Below, in pieces: positions 11,600-22,800 of a DNA stretch of 64,000 nt (positions are counted from its first letter, which is position 1; each line of letters begins with the position of its first letter). A program made the position numbers and the translations under genes. The notes beneath the pieces were generated by a model, which saw nothing but the letters and a program-made list of their open reading frames with translations, did no database searches and was not told the origin of the DNA. The DNA is from Macrobrachium rosenbergii. Lineage: Eukaryota; Arthropoda; Malacostraca; Decapoda; Palaemonidae. The DNA lies in NCBI RefSeq assembly GCF_040412425.1, contig NC_089756.1, positions 4,702,498 through 4,766,497 of the forward strand. The letters run 5' to 3'.

Positions 11600-12509
11600 G
11601 ATTATTTGTCAGTTTTCCGGGAGAGAGAGAGCTTTTCTTGTTGGCACTGTTCGGAGGAATGCCCGCTTCTTGCAATAATGGCATTAGGGGCTTGCCCGAG
11701 TTCTCATTTTGTGGGAATTTGAACCTCCAAGGAGGGACGGGGATTTATCTTCCGCCCATGGATCCTTCTTGAGGCTGGTGAGTTTCCCACATGTTCTGCT
11801 ATTCGCAACACTTTTGAGTGTTGCTGGGGCTTTTTCCACTATATGAGTGGCGAGGGCAGGAGGGGCGTGGCGCAGGAAATGCTCAATTTAAACCGCCGAG
11901 TACCTCGGCGGTGTTAGTGGCGCCGAATCGAGCCATTTTGTTAATGCCCGCTCCGAATGGTACGCCCAATCGGACCAAGTCTGGCCTGCTTCTCTGGGCT
12001 GCTCTCTCCAACGTTCCTCCACCGCTGGGACTAATTCATTTTCCAAGACATTTTCGTAAATCTCTCCATTCCCGATTCTCGGGAAGGGCGTCTAGGCAAC
12101 GAGAATATTTCCGCCACAGGAATTTAGTGAGAACAAGGGAGAGATCGCAGCACTCCAGGACTGGATGGCCCTTTCAAGCCATACTTGACTTCGGACTCTG
12201 TCCATTTTGGCATGAACAGTGAGCTTGGCTGAGGGCACTCATTCCCGCGGCAGGGGCGGGGATGGCGGGCTGTCGTTCTAGCATCTGGAGCTGTGGCGCG
12301 TGTCGCTTCATCTTCCCATTCTCGTTCCTCCCTTTTCTCTTGGGTGATTCTGTCTCTCTCTCTCCTCACGTTCTTTTTGCTCTCTCCGCCTTGGCATCGT
12401 CCACTGCTTCTTGAACCCATGCTCTCAGATCTTGCCCGAGAGTCCCATGTCCTTCTGCGGACATGTAGAATTTGAAATCCTCGTTTTGTTGGGCTCTGGT
12501 ATTAGCCAT
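11600..12509 (-). pseudogene. Element A Gag, decayed
   Basis: The likely start is the ATG at 12509 (MANTRAQQNEDFKFYMSAEG), followed by LRAWVQEAVDDAKAERAKR, which parallels the Gag start of element B (LTTWVKEQVDDLAKREK). A stop or frameshift occurs near 12380. A Glu/Arg-rich coiled-coil segment and FMPKWTESEV (parallel to LVPKWTEDKIEAW in B) follow around 12150-12400. A broken zinc knuckle (CHYCKK, then GHSSEQC in the next frame) lies near 11645-11690. This matches the nucleocapsid CNYCKKGGHAEAEC of B. Confidence 0.65.
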
Positions 12510-12823
12510 CTTGAAATAATGGGTATATGATATGTCTGAGAAGACTTTTGTTAAAATTGGATGTGTCTTGCATTGATGGATTGTTCTTCATGAAATCCTT
12601 TCTAAAATGTTATCCATTCTTTTGAAGACGAGGGTGGATTTTGTCACGCTTGGGCTTGGCCTTTAAAGTTAAGGAGTTGTTCTAACGAACTAGATCAGTC
12701 CCTAAGGGCTTAGATGTGTGTGAACTACAATGATAATGTCTCAAAAGGACTTAATTTTGGGTTCCAATAGCGAGAATGAGAAATTCTTCAACGCCACGTC
12801 ATAGGGTCGTGGAATTTTTGTAT

Positions 12824-13187
12824 GAGTCTCTGAGGACTGGGGTTTGGAGAAATTCTCGCCACGTGCCTAGAGAATTTTAGTAGGAGTCTCTGAGGACTGG
12901 AATTTGGAGAAATTCTCGCCACGTGCGACGTAGAATTTTAGGAGTCTCTGAGGACTGAATTTGGAGAAATTCTCGCCACGTACAATGAAATTTTAGGAGT
13001 CTCTGAGGACTGGAATTTGGAATTCTCACCACGTGCACGAGAATTTTAGGAGTCTCTGAGGACTGGAATTTGGAGAAATTCTCGCCACGTGCAACGAGAA
13101 TTTTAGGAGTCTCTGAGGACTGGAATTTGGAGAAATTCTCGCCAAAGTGCAGACGAGAATTTTAGGAGTCACTTAGGACTTGAAATA
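12824..13187. repeat. Tandem hairpin array, 53-60 bp units, with CACGTG
   Basis: Units starting GAGTCTCTGAGGACTGG begin at 12824, 12884, 12942, 12997, 13050, 13107 and (degenerate) 13166. Each unit holds an inverted pair AAATTCTCG ... CGAGAATTT separated by about 10 bases, so each can fold as a stem-loop. In four units the loop side carries CACGTG. The array lies between the primer-binding site and the gag start of element A, in its leader. Confidence 0.9.
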
Positions 13188-14011
13188 CGATTCGTCCCTT
13201 AGGACTTAGAAATTACTAACGGAAACCCAAAGAGAAATGTTTGCTGGGAAATGAATGGGGAAAAAAATGCTACACACGCGGGCCTGGGCGGGGTGGGGGT
13301 GCAGGTCATCTGGCCAACACCGGAGGTATTTTTAGATTCTGTGTGAATGAACCCGTATATTTATACACCATATCTGGGATTCCGGGAATTTCCCAGTCGT
13401 CTGAGAGGATAACAGTAAACGGCCTAGTAATTTTCCCCTATAAGCGGAGTTTAAATTTCGCTTTCCTAACACCTAACTCGAATTCTAACTACACTGAGAG
13501 AATTGTCAGCAATGCAAGCTGACCATCATTGTCCCACGGGGAATTTTATTCGCCCTAAATAACAGTTCGCTAATTCAAATGCGAAGTAAAATTTATCACA
13601 GAGGAATTTCTTTCTGTATTCCTCAAGCAAGAATATGGCAAGGATTTTAACACAGAGGAATTTCGCACTATTCCTCGAAATGGGATGGTTAGCACTGGTT
13701 ATTTCCTAACTACCTTCCTGAAAGGCATGCATTAACGAATCTAATGGGGGCGGGGGTTCTTTTCTCTCAGTGATTACATGCGTCCCTATTTCTAATTCCT
13801 AGAACAGTCACGATTGTAAAAGGTTTTGCTAAGATTAACACATTACTTACGTGGAATTTTCTGGATCTGTGTGCTGGTTTTACACAAAAGGTTCAGTAAT
13901 TGTCTCGTACCCAGCTTAGCTTTGCTAATAGCTGATCTGGCAAGTTGCAAATGCAATAAAGCAACGCTAGGGGAACTGCAACTGCAAAACGAGATCTATG
14001 GCCAGGTCGCC
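13188..14011 (-). other. Element A leader with primer-binding site
   Basis: Non-coding. The minus strand immediately next to the right-hand LTR-like repeat reads TGGCGACCTGGCCA, beginning at 14012. It is identical over 14 nt to the site after the 5' LTR of the gypsy element at 24035. TGGCGACC is also how the tRNA-Arg-type primer sites of Drosophila 412/mdg1 begin, so a tRNA-Arg primer is plausible but unproven. Confidence 0.6.
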
Positions 14012-15123
14012 ATTTTTACGTTTTTCCGTGGTTTTAGTTTGAAATATGCTCTGTGAGACAGGTAGCAACAATTTAAGGTAATTTAGCCTTGTGATTCTGA
14101 CTTATGGGTATAAAACGTAAAAAATAGGAAAACAAAGGAGAATTTCATATGAGCATAGGGCTCTGGTTACTGAGGGAAATATTACGTAAAACACGTATAC
14201 ATTTAAAGTAGTGTATTTACATAAATGACATCAGTATATGGGAAAGAGGAACTGAAGTAGATTACTATCCTGAAGGAGATTCCTACTGGATTGAATGAAA
14301 CTGGGGGATTCCAGACACAGTCTGAGAAGCTTCCACGAAATAGGATCCCTCTGAAATGAGAGATATGCACATTATACGCCAGTAATGAAAATAGACAAAA
14401 GAATAATGAATTCGAGTGCTGCACTGAGGGTGCCAAAGGAGTAATAAAGACTTAATACTGCCGATGCAAGAGGCGAGGACATTAGACAAGGGTGATTTCT
14501 GGCTTTCTCTTTAATAAATATTAAGACAAAATATACGTGACTGAAATGGGGCTCTTCCAGGGCACTTTACAAATAGATTTTCAAGGGCAAAATAAAGGCA
14601 GTCCGTGGATGACTTGCATTTCCGAGGGCGAGTTTCTTCCACGTGGTGAGATGCAGGGCTTCCGTAAAATCCAAGGCATGGGGACTCCTCCCAATTCCAA
14701 GCAATGGCGTGTGGGCTCGAGAATACGGTCGAAGGGCATGAGGAAAAGTATACTTTGGAAAGGGCCACGTGGTTAGGATGCAAGGGCATCGATGGGGCCA
14801 GGTGTTGTGGGACATCTTCATTCCATATCTTCCAGCCCGCTGTGTGTCGAGACCTCGTGGGCTTTTGCTTTTTATCCCTCCTATGGGGCAGGGGGTGCGC
14901 AACACAGATGTTTTGACTCATTGCCTGCTGCCCGCAGGGGAGGTTTTGGCCTGTAAGAAACACCTAAGCCAGATTACTTTTGCCTCGAAGGAAAGATCTT
15001 TATCAAAAATGGGAGCGCCTTTAATCTTTTAAACCCTCTGTTTTTAAGTCGATAGACAGATGGTCTATCGAATCTGGCTATCAAATGAAACACAACAGAA
15101 CAACCAACAAACACAAAGGAGGG
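14012..15123 (-). repeat. LTR-like direct repeat of element A, right copy (5' LTR)
   Basis: This repeat is homologous to 7861-8990. Many differences are short insertions or losses, several at places where the left copy has CG-containing words. Similarity stops abruptly at 15123. Flanking sequence from 15124 is unrelated to that after 8990. Confidence 0.7.
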
Positions 15124-15796
<673 letters not shown>

Positions 15797-15807
15797 TAAT
15801 ACCTTTG

Positions 15808-16100
15808 CCCTTTACAACACCAGGGACTGTAATCAGTTATCAACATAATATAGAACAGTCAACAGTTAATACAAAAATCGTACCCTTTACAACATCAGGA
15901 ACTTCAATCAATTAGGATAATTTATATAGAAGAATGTATCGTTAATGCAAAAGTCTTGCCCTTTACAACACCAGGGACTTCAGTCAATTATCAACATGTA
16001 ATATAGCATAATCCACAGTTAATACAAAAATCTTGCCCATTGCAACATCAGAGACCTCAATCATCAACATAATGTATATAGAAGAAACTGTCCTTAAATC
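15808..16100. repeat. 75-77-bp tandem repeat, 4 copies
   Basis: Units beginning CCCTTTACAACACCAGGGAC start at 15808, 15883, 15959 and 16036 (the last with CCCATTGCAACATCAG). Each contains a GTTAATACAAAAATC word near its end. The copies are diverged. They directly follow the TA microsatellite. Confidence 0.85.
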
Positions 16101-17298
16101 TAACTATTAATGATATGGACATCAGAAAACCCAATACCTTGACCAACTTCTTAACAACTGTAGTTTCTAGAGATGGCACTTTTCAGCATCTCTCAAATTT
16201 ACCTTCACTTTACCTTCAGAGGGTCCTTCATATAGTTCACTACCCAGAGGGCAAACTTCAGAAAGACAAACACCAAAAAGTTCAACTTCAAAAAGGGAAA
16301 AAGTTGGTCAGCGGACCTTTCAGTCATTCACTCCTGAAAAGAGAACCAAAAAAAAACTTTCATAACCCAAAACTTACCACATTTATCATAAAAAACATCT
16401 TAACAAATAAATAAGTAAATGCAAAAAAAAAAAAATAAGCAGAGAAAGTAAAAACATACTATTTCTAAGATACAAACCACTGTCTTTTCAGAAACCTATC
16501 ACAACATTTGCGTGAGTACGTTGTGGTAGTTGTTGTCTTTAGTACGATAATGGAAAAGAAGTTTACTTCTTTAGTAAGGGGGAATGTAAGGGTTTAAAAA
16601 AAAAAGTAATGGGTTGTGTTGAAAGAGGGTTTTGTATAGAGAGACTGATTTGTATTTTTGAAACAAATATTTTTGTACTTCTATTTATTTACTTTTGTTT
16701 TTATGTTCTTTTTAGTTTTTTCTGTTACAGGAGTCTGCTTATTGAACATCTTGTGTGAATAAGTGACTTCTTCCCCTTATAGAAGCCCTTCTCTTTGTTT
16801 GATTAGAGATAGCTGTAATTTTGTAAAGGGAAATATGTACATATATATGTGTTCTCTTGTTTGGATTAAAGTCCGTAAGGTTGAAAGGGGCAAATATGTC
16901 TACATGATCTGTCTAATCTGTTTTGTATATATTGCTGTACTATTCGCTTATATTGAGTTGCAGATAAAGGCTAATTCTTTTCATATGCAAATTTTTCGTT
17001 GCGTGCGTTTAGTCCCTAATCATTAAGTAGTTGTAGAAGGTTGATGTGTGATTAAGTGTGTGTGGTAGTTTGTTTTGATATAAAGTTTCATTGTTTGCAT
17101 TTTGCATTTTGTGTGTACAGTACACATACATTTGAGTACTATTGTTCAAATTTTGGCCACCCAGTGTTGTAAATGGGCCCTAAATTTCATTTATTAGTTG
17201 TAAGTTAGTTATAGAATAAATTAATGTTAAGGAAAATTTAGTGTGAATAGCCATACATATTTTCACTTGAAACCATCTGCCTTTGCTGTATTTGTCAT
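16101..17298. other. Unassigned AT-rich region; possible polypurine tract
   Basis: I see no gene. At 16574-16585 the sequence GTAAGGGGGAATG resembles the polypurine tract plus LTR start of the gypsy element at 31155 (GGGGGAATGTGTCATG), so a solo or partial LTR may start near 16585, but I found no second boundary. Confidence 0.3.
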
Positions 17299-18734
17299 TT
17301 GGCCCCAATGACGTTTGCTCTCCCAGACTTGTATGGCTGTCCTCAACATGAATTGACGACCACCCATAGCCTTACACACCTGCAGGGTCTTTGGCTTCTG
17401 GCAGGTATGGTAAGGATGTTAGACACTCACCTGTTCTCTTACCCCCTCGAAGTTTTCCGAGAAATGGGTATCAGACACTTTTGGGTTTGAGACTGGAAGT
17501 GTTCACTCCTCCATCCTTTCCCAGCCACAGAAGCATATACTATTCTGGATTCAATCTGTACACCGAACCAGTTATATACTTGAGTGGTAGAGATCTGGAG
17601 GTTTTGCCAGGGATCATCTATGTGAATCGGCAGTTTTATGATGATCTCAAGAACTTTCTTCCCTGTGAATGGTTTGTTGGCCATCAGAGTTTTTTGGGGA
17701 CCCCTGAAGAAAACCAAAGTCTATGGACTTGTCATGCTCGCAACTTGTTGAAGGGGTTTTGAGCCATATGAATTTTCTTTTGTATGATCAAGACAAATTC
17801 ACTCAGGTTTCACCTATCATGCAAAACACTTCCTTAGCCTCTGAATCACCAGAAGAATTCCTCAAAACCTCGAAGAGTCCTTTGCCGACCAAACAGGTTG
17901 ACCTGGTGTTCGGGCCTGTCACTGAACACCTCCCCGCAGAGGTAGCTTCCTTCCACAGGGCAGTGACAATGGAATCAACTGTCATGGCATCATTCCATAC
18001 GGTTCTCTGGATGGATCTTTGTTCCATTACATGGCCAAGATGGCTTCTCCCTCTTCAGATTCTCATAATTCCAAAGAGGAAGGCTGAGTAGGAGACTGAT
18101 GTTGTCTGGAGGGAGAATTTTTTTCTACCTAGCCCACCAAACGGTTAACCTGTGTACGAACCTGGTGCCAAGAGGAGAGCCACAGTCTTGACTCAGGTTA
18201 CCAGGTTTGTCAGTTACAAGTCGGTACTGGTACTCGGGAGCGAACCAGTGGCCAAGACCTACAGGTCTTTACATGATTCTACAGCTCTGCCTTCAGGCCA
18301 GCCTGTCTCTTCCTTTCTGGTTCCAAGGAAGCCCCAGGCTTCCAAGAGCCTGTGAAGGAACAAGTCCCAGGCTTCCAAGGGCCTGTGAAAGAACACCCAG
18401 TGTTCTTCTACATTACCAGAAGAAGGGTGTGCAACAGCACTCCTTTTAGCTCCCTGACAGCCATGGAAGGGGGCAAGGGTATGAGGAAAGGGGAAGTACG
18501 CTAAGGGCAACGTTCTTTTTTGTCTCCTGCTTCGAAGAGGGGTTAACCTGACAAGCCATGAAGCAACATGGCACTGTACAGAGCTGTAACCTTCAAGTTC
18601 CTGCCACCCTCTCCGATGTGCAGTCCACTTCCAGACTTCTGTTCCTGGCCTGTCATCAATCCCGTCCTGAAGAAGAGGTGAAGGCGTTGCTGAAGGCCGT
18701 ACTGTTAGTACTCGTTAGGATACGTATTTCTGCA

Positions 18735-19862
18735 TACAATCAGTCAGTCAATCAATCTGTCAATCATTTCCTGTGGCACCCACGGGGATCCATAGGGCCT
18801 TGATGAACTCACGCCACCACATTCTGTCCTCTGCTAACTCCTCAAAATCTCCCCGACACTCGTCTCCTGCTTCCCGCCTCATTGTCCTTAACCACGTCTC
18901 CTTTGGCCTACCTCTACCTCTTCTACCAAGGGCAACCCACCCCAGTGTATCTCGTGCTACTGTATACCCTGTCTTCTATACACATGGCCTAGCCACTTCC
19001 AGCGCAAGAACCTAACATACTCATTGACTGGCTGCACCCCCGTTACTTCTCTAATTCTGTTATTTGATATCCTATCCCTCCAGTTAATTCCTAATATTCT
19101 TCTGAGTGCCTTATTTTCAAATGCTAAGAATTTGTTATCCGAAGTCACTGTACTGTACCATGACTCATGCCCATAGATCAAAATACTCCTAACCATTATC
19201 TTATAAATTTTGATTTTTGTATGCACATAAAAATTGCTATTATTCCAAATATTTTTAAGCATTCCCATTGCCTGATGAGCCTTTTTTAATCTTCCCATAA
19301 ATTCTGTGCTCAAAGAACCATCTTTACCTAAATAAGTACCTAAATATTTAAAATTATCTACTTGCTTTACAACCAAGCCTTCAATTAGACAATCCTGGGC
19401 ATTTTCAATATTCATATTCATGATTTCAGTTTTTCCACTATTAATAACCAAAGCAACCTTTCAACCTTCACTCACTAGACAATCCAACACATGCTGCATC
19501 TTTTCTGGTCCCTCACAGAAGAATCCAAGTCAGGAAGTTTCACATTTTCTCCCCAGAGTATACCTGCATCCGCTTCTCTTTTAACCCTTCTCATGAAGTA
19601 ATCTACGACCAATACAAACAACAGAGGAGACAGAATGCCACCCTGAATCACACCAGACTTGACTTCAAACGGATCACTCAAACACCCATCAACCATCACT
19701 TTACAAGATGTGCCTTCATGCATGTTCATGACAACCATCAAACTTTTCTGGTATTCCATAATGCCTCATGATTTTTCCCAGTCCTTCTCGAAATACTATC
19801 AAAGGCCTTTTCAAAATCAACAAAACATAGACTTAATGGATACATATCCATCTTTCGTATAG
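18735..19862 (-). mobile_element. 5'-truncated LINE (non-LTR retrotransposon) inside DIRS-1
   Basis: Minus-strand RT fragments begin near 19850 (CFVDFEKAFDSI motif), continue with SGVIQGGILSPLLFVLVVDYF (19475-19759) and a thumb/C-terminal part (18957-19451) ending RFLRWKWLGHVYRR, a signature I associate with RTE-like and related LINEs. The 3' end at about 18735-18765 is a short ATCAGTCA-type repeat, a typical simple-repeat LINE tail. Only about 1.1 kb survives, so it is 5' truncated. Confidence 0.75.
18957..19850 (-). pseudogene. LINE reverse transcriptase fragment lacking the catalytic DD motif
   Basis: Reverse transcriptase motifs are in order: DFEKAFDS (about 19820), GVIQGGILSPLLF (about 19620-19650), then KLPDLD at about 19535. 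The next residues should carry the Y/FADD box but the sequence jumps directly to SSVRDQKRCSMC and, after a frame break, to VINSGKTEIM (19440). A short deletion has therefore removed the active-site loop. The region after it (NFKYLGTYLGKDGSL) is the usual post-palm segment. Dead copy. Confidence 0.75.
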
Positions 19863-20139
19863 GGACAAGAGACGACTTCTCTAATTTGCCAGGACTTGGC
19901 AGTCTTGTTCAAGTTTGAGAAGCCCAATCTCACACTCGAGCAGAACACTTATTGTCCTGACTTGCTGGTGTTATGGTCTCAGTCCCATATCAGCAGGTTC
20001 AGAGAAGAGTATAGTTATTCCTGTCTCTAAAGGAACAACCAGCTCAACAGTGATAAGTCGTCCTCATTCACCTGTTGCTCTCGGGGAAGCCGGGCCTTCA
20101 TGAATGGCTTCACCTTTGTTCCCTTTAGTGAAGAATGCA

Positions 20140-20720
20140 GGAGTTCTAGTCTCTGGTAAGGGACTCCTAATTCCTTTCCGTTCCTCCTGGGGAGGAATTG
20201 AATTGGGAACTAGCTTGGTGGCTAGATGATTGGAACCTCACTGGAGTGTCTCTTCACAGTCCCCCTCCTGTCATACCCCTGTTCTCAGGTTCATCGACTG
20301 AGGGAAGAGGCACACACCTGGAAGAGTTGCTGCTTTCAGGTGAGTGGAACCGGAATGGCAAACACCTCCACATCAATATCCTGGAACTCAAGACAGCTTC
20401 CTTAGCCCTTTGAGAGGTTCAGGATCTTTGTAAGCTACTCAGTGGTGCTGATGAGTGTCAGTACCCCATCACCATGAGAGTAACTTTTGTCAACAGACGA
20501 GGGGGGCCACTGGTTTCCCTTCATCTCTACTTGTTGACGATGCAAGTGTATGAATGAGCGGTTGCACACTCGGTAGAGCTGTTAGTTAGGTACATTCCGA
20601 GGAACTGTGATGTAATGGCAAATAAGTTTAGTCATCATTGTCAGGTGACAGGGATTTGGCCCTTACACCCAGACATTATGCAAGATTTCCCAATCTTTGG
20701 AACCTCCCAACAATAGATCA
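20140..20720 (+). pseudogene. DIRS-1 RNase H-like domain, decayed
   Basis: The stretch HINILELKTASLAL (about 20370-20412) is the DIRS RNase H segment that follows the first acidic residue. It is followed, after frame changes, by VTFVNRRGG (about 20480-20510), YIPRNCDVMANKFS (about 20590-20635) and WPLHPDIM (about 20660-20680). These line up with DNTTAVAYI.RQGG, IPG..N..AD.LSR and LHPDIM of DIRS RNase H domains. The second catalytic aspartate region reads VNR and is degenerate. Several stops. Confidence 0.6.
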
Positions 20721-21479
20721 ACACAACAGAAACTGTCAGTGTGCTGTTTCATTGTTCTATTTCCATGGTCGTTGGTAGAAACATCGCCCAACACCCATTG
20801 GACAATCTTGAGGCCTCTAAAGAGGTGAAGGGATCTCTCATTTGCTTTCCCCTGTCTACAGACATGGGGACACTTGTTCGGGGCTCTTTGGACCACCCTA
20901 TGCCATGGGAGCAACAGAGGCACGGGTCTCCACAGGCACCCGTGGCACTGACACTGGTCCCCGGAAGTTACCTTCCTGGGCAGTTGAGGAACCTTCCACC
21001 TCTGCATGGAGCTCCTTGGACCCTCATGTATCAGTAGCAACTGGTGCATGGGGTTCCACGGATACATGTGTCACCGGAGTTGCATGGTTCTCCAAGGCCC
21101 TGTGTCACCAATATTGGCCCTGGGAAATAAATCCCCAGACAGGTAAGGTTCTTCTGCCACTGCACAAAGTCCCACAGACTCCCATGACACCTGTAAGGTC
21201 TCCTGGCCTATGGACCCAGGCCCCACTTTATGTGAGAGAGTGAAGGCCAGCGCACAGGTGCGGCCTCACCCCCTGCACATTTTCGCATGGGAATGGTGCC
21301 ATGGTCCCAGAAAGGTGATGCAGACCCATAGGTAAACTCATCTGGAGAAGGAGGTCTACTACTTAGTCTTCTTGTCTGTAGAAGCCTCAGCCTCGAGGAA
21401 GACTACAGGACTCGAGGAGATGAGGTTATGTCACACTCAAGTTTGTCCCAGAATTCATTGCGAAGACTTTCGAGTCACG

Positions 21480-21912
21480 TTCAGTCCTATCTAGGAACTG
21501 GTTGGTAGTGGGCTTAACAAGATACTACTGTGTCCAGTTAGAGTGCTACGGTACTATCCTCAGAGGACTTGACATTTCAGGCCTGAGTGTCGACGACTCT
21601 TCATTAGTTATGGCTGAGAAAGAAGTGTTCAAGAACACGATTTCTTTCTAGCGTCATGAGGCTATCAAACGAGCGGACTCTACGCCTGGCATGTAGCCAG
21701 GAGTTCGTTCCGACCACCTCGTGAGGAAAGGAACATTGGTCCGTCCCTTGCACTCCAGAAAAACCTGTCGATTTTACAGGTACAGTATTAGGACAGAAAG
21801 TGGTCTAGGCTGTCCACTCTCAGGTCATTCAACCTTCAGGATGCTGCCCACAGGCCCTGGGACTCCTTTACCCTGGGTCCTGTGGTGGCTGCTCAACAAG
21901 ATGTGTAGCTCG
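21480..21912 (+). pseudogene. DIRS-1 tyrosine recombinase C-terminus, decayed
   Basis: PVRVLRYY (about 21530-21555) matches the CPVRALRYYL segment of DIRS tyrosine recombinases. RRLFISYG (about 21590-21615) follows, and LGPVVAAQQ (about 21878-21902) is the strongly conserved C-terminal end I know from DIRS recombinases. The catalytic His-x-x-Arg and Tyr cannot be read through the frame breaks. Confidence 0.6.
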
Positions 21913-21965
21913 CTCAGCTCCCATAATGGACAGGTTGCATCTCGCCTAAGGTGTTTGATGGCAAA

Positions 21966-22518
21966 GAGTGAATGAGTGGGGACTGGCCCCTCCCTTCTCT
22001 CTTTTATCTTTCCTCTCGCAAAGGAGACGAGTAGATATCCGTCACATGCTGGTTGGGCAGGCCATGCAGGTGAGCTTACATAACTGAGTACCCTGCCTAT
22101 AGTCTTAGATAGATTAATAGATGCAAGTCCTCCCCTCTCTCTAGGAAGGGGAGAGAGCGGCTGACGATAAAATATCCCGTTGGTTATCTCTAGTTTTATC
22201 CGATGCTCTGGGTTCATCCAAGCCTTTTTCAAAGCCTAAGGTTTTTGGTGACAGAGAGTGAATTTGAGTGGGGGACTCTCTTTTATCTTTCCTCTCACAG
22301 AGAAAGATGATTAACCATCTGTCACATGCTGGTCGGGCGGGTCATGCAGGTGAGCCTACATAACTGAGTACCCTGTCTATAATCTTAGATAGATTAATAG
22401 ATGCAAGTCCTCCCCTCTCTCTAGCATGGGGAGAGAGGGGCTGATGATAAAATGACACGTTGATTATCTCTAGTTTTATTGTCTCTGACACTCTAGGTTC
22501 GTCCAAGCCTTTTTCAAA
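21966..22518. repeat. About 280-bp direct repeat, two copies
   Basis: The block 21966-22233 is repeated at 22256-22518; for example AGATAGATTAATAGATGCAA occurs at about 22107 and 22387. The offset is about 280 bp. Copies differ by substitutions and indels. It lies in the 3' non-coding part of DIRS-1. Confidence 0.9.
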
Positions 22519-22800
22519 TCAGTGTTGCTACCACATTAATTCGAAAGGTCTAGAAGTCTGACAGTTGAACACACAGTTGTTCACACTTTTGTTCAACATG
22601 TCAGAGGCATGGTCTCCTTCCTATGCTCTTACATAACCCAGAAGGAGTCCCAGGTGAGGCAAACTACCAGTCAGTTCAGAAGCATACTCAGAATCATCCC
22701 ACCAAGGAAGTAAGTCTTCCTCATGTAAAGACCAATGGTTTGTATATTGTGTAGGAACAAATGACAATTTTTAATGTAATTTGTATTTTTCGTAACTATA

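Larger units (their letters stand above)
7861..15123 (-). mobile_element. LTR element A: gag-protease only, no reverse transcriptase seen
   Basis: Two direct repeats of about 1.1 kb (7861-8990 and 14012-15123) bracket about 5 kb of internal sequence. On the minus strand the internal region opens right after the right-hand repeat with a primer-binding-site-like TGGCGACCTGGCCA (complement of 13999-14012). A hairpin array follows, then gag remnants (about 11.6-12.5 kb), protease remnants (about 11.2-11.5 kb) and a proline-rich ORF to 10817. No RT, RNase H or integrase motif is visible in 9.0-10.8 kb. The repeats differ by many small indels and substitutions, so the element is old. Outer repeat boundaries are uncertain: canonical TG...CA ends are not obvious. 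Confidence 0.65.
17299..22800 (+). mobile_element. DIRS-1: old DIRS-like element, left part; left boundary not found
   Basis: Decayed DIRS-like coding sequence is recognised through its RNase H (about 20330-20660) and tyrosine recombinase C-terminus (about 21490-21910). The element is interrupted by a LINE (about 18735-19862) and, at 22800, by the gypsy element. Terminal sequence resumes at 38194: the block around 22770-22800 joined to 38194-38220 is the inverse complement of 38390-38440 (CTTCCTCATGTAAAGACC and flanks), as expected for DIRS inverted termini or internal complementary region. The N-terminal ORFs (17.3-18.7 kb) are too decayed to assign. Confidence 0.55.

Noticed and set aside
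12824..13187. CRISPR-like array
   Set aside because: Repeats are adjacent without unique spacers, vary in length, and lie in the leader of a retroelement in a eukaryotic genome.
7861..15123. Plain segmental duplication of a 1.1-kb block
   Set aside because: The spacing, same orientation, primer-binding-site-like sequence next to one copy and gag/protease between them favour LTRs, though the missing TG/CA ends leave some doubt.
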